A stretch of DNA of 64,000 bases from Syngnathus acus (lineage: Eukaryota; Chordata; Actinopteri; Syngnathiformes; Syngnathidae): the NCBI RefSeq assembly GCF_901709675.1, contig NC_051107.1, positions 3,722,001 through 3,786,000 of the forward strand, given 5' to 3'. A model generated the notes under the pieces. That model had not been told where the DNA came from. It saw nothing but the letters and a program-made list of their open reading frames with translations, and did no database searches. A program made the position numbers and the translations under genes. Shown here piece by piece: positions 61,019 to 64,000 of this stretch. How positions within the stretch are numbered: the first letter of the stretch is position 1; each line of letters begins with the position of its first letter.

Positions 61019-64000
61019 TGACACTTGAAAACCTTGGCATAGGAACTGTGGCCTGTTTCATAGGATTGGTATTTGTAATCCTTAACTAGACTTGAACTCA
61101 TGTGTAGTGAGGTGCTGTGTTAACGTGCACCCAGTTGCCACAGAAATGATCTGTTTTTGTATTTGTATGTTGTGTTGCTACAAAAGGCGCATCGATAAAG
61201 AGCCTCAGACAAAATTCCCACTTATCAGACGATAAGGTTTATCTTGAAGTTCATCGCGGTGTGATGTTCTGGGCTTTTATCTCAAAAGACGGGAAGTGAA
61301 GTGAACTTGTTCTACCTGTTGAATTTGACTTGTCAACACTAGCTGCTCTCTCTCTTGTGTCGAAGGGACAATACAAAAATGTTTTTGCGTCACGTTGCGA
61401 CAAAAAATATTTCTCGAGAGGATGCAATCTCTGTGGTGGAACACTAATTTCACTTTAGCTTGCATTTACCTTTGGAATACAGCTTTTTTTTTATTATTGT
61501 CTCCAAGTAACTGTCGAGACTCTGTTCAGTCGTTACCTGGTCTACATGTCATGTCGTCATTGATTGTATCATTAATCAATCATGTCCTCACTCGTTATTG
61601 CTCAGTCTACTTTGGCTTGCGTTTTTCTTTAAGTCCCGCCTCCTCGCATGGTTTGACTGTCATGTCATAACTTCATAACTGGACTGAAGACCATGTTCAT
61701 ACAATTATGGAGCAGACTACAGGTCGATCCTTAAACACACACCACCGATTGGTAATGATGTCACTCGACGAGTGTCCATGTCAATCATTACTCTACAAGA
61801 CAAAACACAGCATGTAACCATTTCAAAGGTGCCTTGCGTGCTGTTGACCGATTCGTCTTCACAAATCTCTGAGTCACTGACCTGAAATAAACGAACCACT
61901 TCAAGCAACATGATGCTCTAAATGGAGACCAACAAAAACTTCAAATAGAAGTGACTGGTCTTGTTTGGATGTGTGTTGACAGAAGAGGGACCACTTAACC
62001 TACAAAGTTGCTTGGAAATCTTTCTGCTGAAAGAAATCCCCTAGAACTCTCACTATGATGTCATAATGATGTCATCTTTATTGTCTGGCCCTAGGAACTA
62101 TACATTAAAGCACATACCGCTACTTTGATTACGGGAGCTTGAATCCGTATTAGTGGACGAAAAGGCACAATTGCAACTTCATAACAAAACTTTCCAGCGT
62201 AATCCTGCGCAAACCCGTAAAACCCAGTGGAAAACCAAAAAACAAAGTGGGCCACTTTTCTCATGAATGTAACACATATGTTGACTTTCCCTACAAGCCT
62301 GTTGGAACTGACCACATCATACATGACATACTGCGGTTAGATTGTAAAACTTGTGTATTCCGATTTTGTCATTCGTAAGCGTATTATATCCAGCTTGGAT
62401 GCGATATACGGGAAAAAACTGCTGGCAAAGAAACCAAATCATTCTTAGTGGTCATTGCGGTGTGACACATAATCGCCACATATACTGTACATGTAAAAAC
62501 AGGCTGCGTGTGTCTTTGCCAGATCTGCGGGTCCATTTTGCTGCCCTCAGAGGAGCACGAAACTAAATGGCTGCTCTAAGTGTTAGCCTCTAAAATCATC
62601 TGCTGTATGCATTACAAAAGAGTCCAAAGAAATTCTGTAGTTGTGCGTGGTTGTGTGTTGGACAATGCAAAAGAAGGCCACATTTTCTAGACTAAGCGCA
62701 ATTTCAATACTGAGGTAACACGATTAAGTAAGGGAACCGAAGAAGTATTCAATGCAAGCCTATGAAATATGATTCAAAGCAATGAATGGACACTATTCAT
62801 TGTCTCGTAGTGCGTGAGAAATCAAAGGTCAATTAAATCGTGCTGAGTCAGCCTTAGTAGTTCAGACTGTTTCTCGAAGCAGCATTGAGAAGAAAGAAAA
62901 ACACAACTCTCAGGCGTCAGCACACAGGCACTTGGACTTGACACTTCACGTTAAGGAAAAGAACACCGCTTATTAGTCATAGCGGTCTTTGTATCAAAAT
63001 ATTAACTGAAGAACAAACTGGTGGTTGTTTTCCAATATGTCGGTTTTCGTCATGCAAAGAAGTAGTTACTCTGAAAGTTCAGCACAGTGTCAGCGCGTTA
63101 ATAATTACATATGACTGAAAAATCTGTTTGAAGATATTTATCTTGCATTGTTCTGTGTTTGGTCACCTTAACCTGTAGGCTAGCCAAGCTAGCTCAAGCT
63201 AGCTAGCCATAGCTACCTACAGCAACAAAGTTGATACACACAATCTTACAATTCTTCTTTCTATGGCACTTCTCTTTTTGCCACTATCTCCTGGGACAAG
63301 TTGCTCAACAATCATTAGGGGATCTTATTGTGTTCTTTCCAAACAAAGCCGAAACGAGTGGAACATTCCAGCCACGAAGCGTCATCCCTGTGGTTGCGTT
63401 GGACCCTGAGTCTTCTGCCGATTTTTAGGCGAAACGTTGGGGAACCTTTTCACTTTGGAAAATGACATGTGACAAAACGCCTGCTGGGAGTTCTCCATCC
63501 TGTGATTACACGATATACTGGAACGTTTTAAACGCCAGCCTTTGTTCGGCATCATCTGTCAGACAAGCGAGGACCTTAGGCAGGATTATTATGATGACTA
63601 GATTCCACAGAGACCTTGTTTCATTAGTGCGGTGATTATTTAAAACACACAGTGATGCTTGGAAGACCTTTAGGCAGGCGAAGCTTCCAAGAACATGGTT
63701 AGCGATGGTCTACACTATGTTTCAGATTTCATCCAGTTTTCTGCTTTGGGAGCTGTTTGGCTGTGTATACAGAGATATCGTGAGCCGCCAACAGCCACAA
63801 ATTACTATTTTTGCTTCAGCAAAAGTCCGCATAAATGACGTTGACAAGTCGATCTCATTTTTGGCATTACCGGTGGGCTAGAACGGACAGCACAGAAACA
63901 CGAGAATGGAATGAACACACAGGGAGTCAAAAAAAAAAGAAGAATAATCTGAAAACCATAAAACTGGAGATTGCCAATTAGCTTCCAAGTATGCGTCACA

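Larger units (their letters stand above)
56473..64000. other. Long region without recognised genes
   Basis: No exon with a recognisable protein was found. It is either the first large intron of the unidentified gene that starts upstream or intergenic DNA. It contains a 25-bp tandem duplication (57952-58001), a CTCF-like motif (61005-61018), a hairpin near 63173-63222 and scattered diverged repeat-like sequence, such as TCACGGCGCACCACC near 58625. Confidence 0.5.

Overview
The window is vertebrate nuclear DNA, almost certainly from a teleost fish with a fairly compact genome. Genes are split into many small exons joined by GT-AG introns, often only about 80-200 bp long. There are many A/T and C homopolymers, a 105-bp CA repeat, DNA-transposon relics and a nuclear tRNA gene with an intron. 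Every recognised protein is a vertebrate orthologue. I cannot name the species.

Layout, left to right. (1) 1-12206, minus strand: the 5' part of sbf1 (MTMR5, a DENN-domain pseudophosphatase), 19 exons, cut off by the left edge. (2) 17541-21484, plus: adm2 (adrenomedullin 2/intermedin prohormone), divergent from sbf1 as in human 22q13. Its large intron holds a cluster of estrogen-response-element-like palindromes. (3) 25543-29099, plus: an abcg4-type half-transporter, 14 exons. (4) 32918-34676, minus: glt8d2, a type II GT8 glycosyltransferase, 9 exons. (5) 36487-38701, plus: ankrd16, with an intron-containing tRNA-Tyr(GTA) gene inside its first intron. (6) 39422-43330, plus: gdi2 (Rab GDP-dissociation inhibitor). 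(7) 44275-45614 and 48554-50181, plus: two tandem asb13 copies (ankyrin plus SOCS box). Between them, on the minus strand, lies an intact THAP-DDE transposase-derived gene (45853-48105), and a Brinker-type DNA-binding reading frame sits inside its intron. (8) About 51500-56472, plus: a chain of small exons that looks like the 5' end of an unidentified gene. The rest to 64000 shows no recognisable coding sequence.

The genes do not form one pathway. Two old linkage blocks are visible: sbf1-adm2 (human 22q13.33) and ankrd16-gdi2-asb13 (human 10p15.1). Between them lie abcg4 and glt8d2, which have other human locations. For most genes every exon boundary was checked by reading phase, so spliced lengths are firm: adm2 155 aa, glt8d2 352 aa, ankrd16 364 aa and gdi2 447 aa. 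abcg4 (644 aa) depends on the chosen start. The first exons of both asb13 copies are tentative.

The most notable items are the THAP-DDE gene, which keeps a long open frame but has lost one catalytic aspartate, and the palindrome cluster in adm2. Others are the GC-AG intron shared by both asb13 copies, unusual substitutions in normally invariant motifs of abcg4 and gdi2, and the orphan exon chain.
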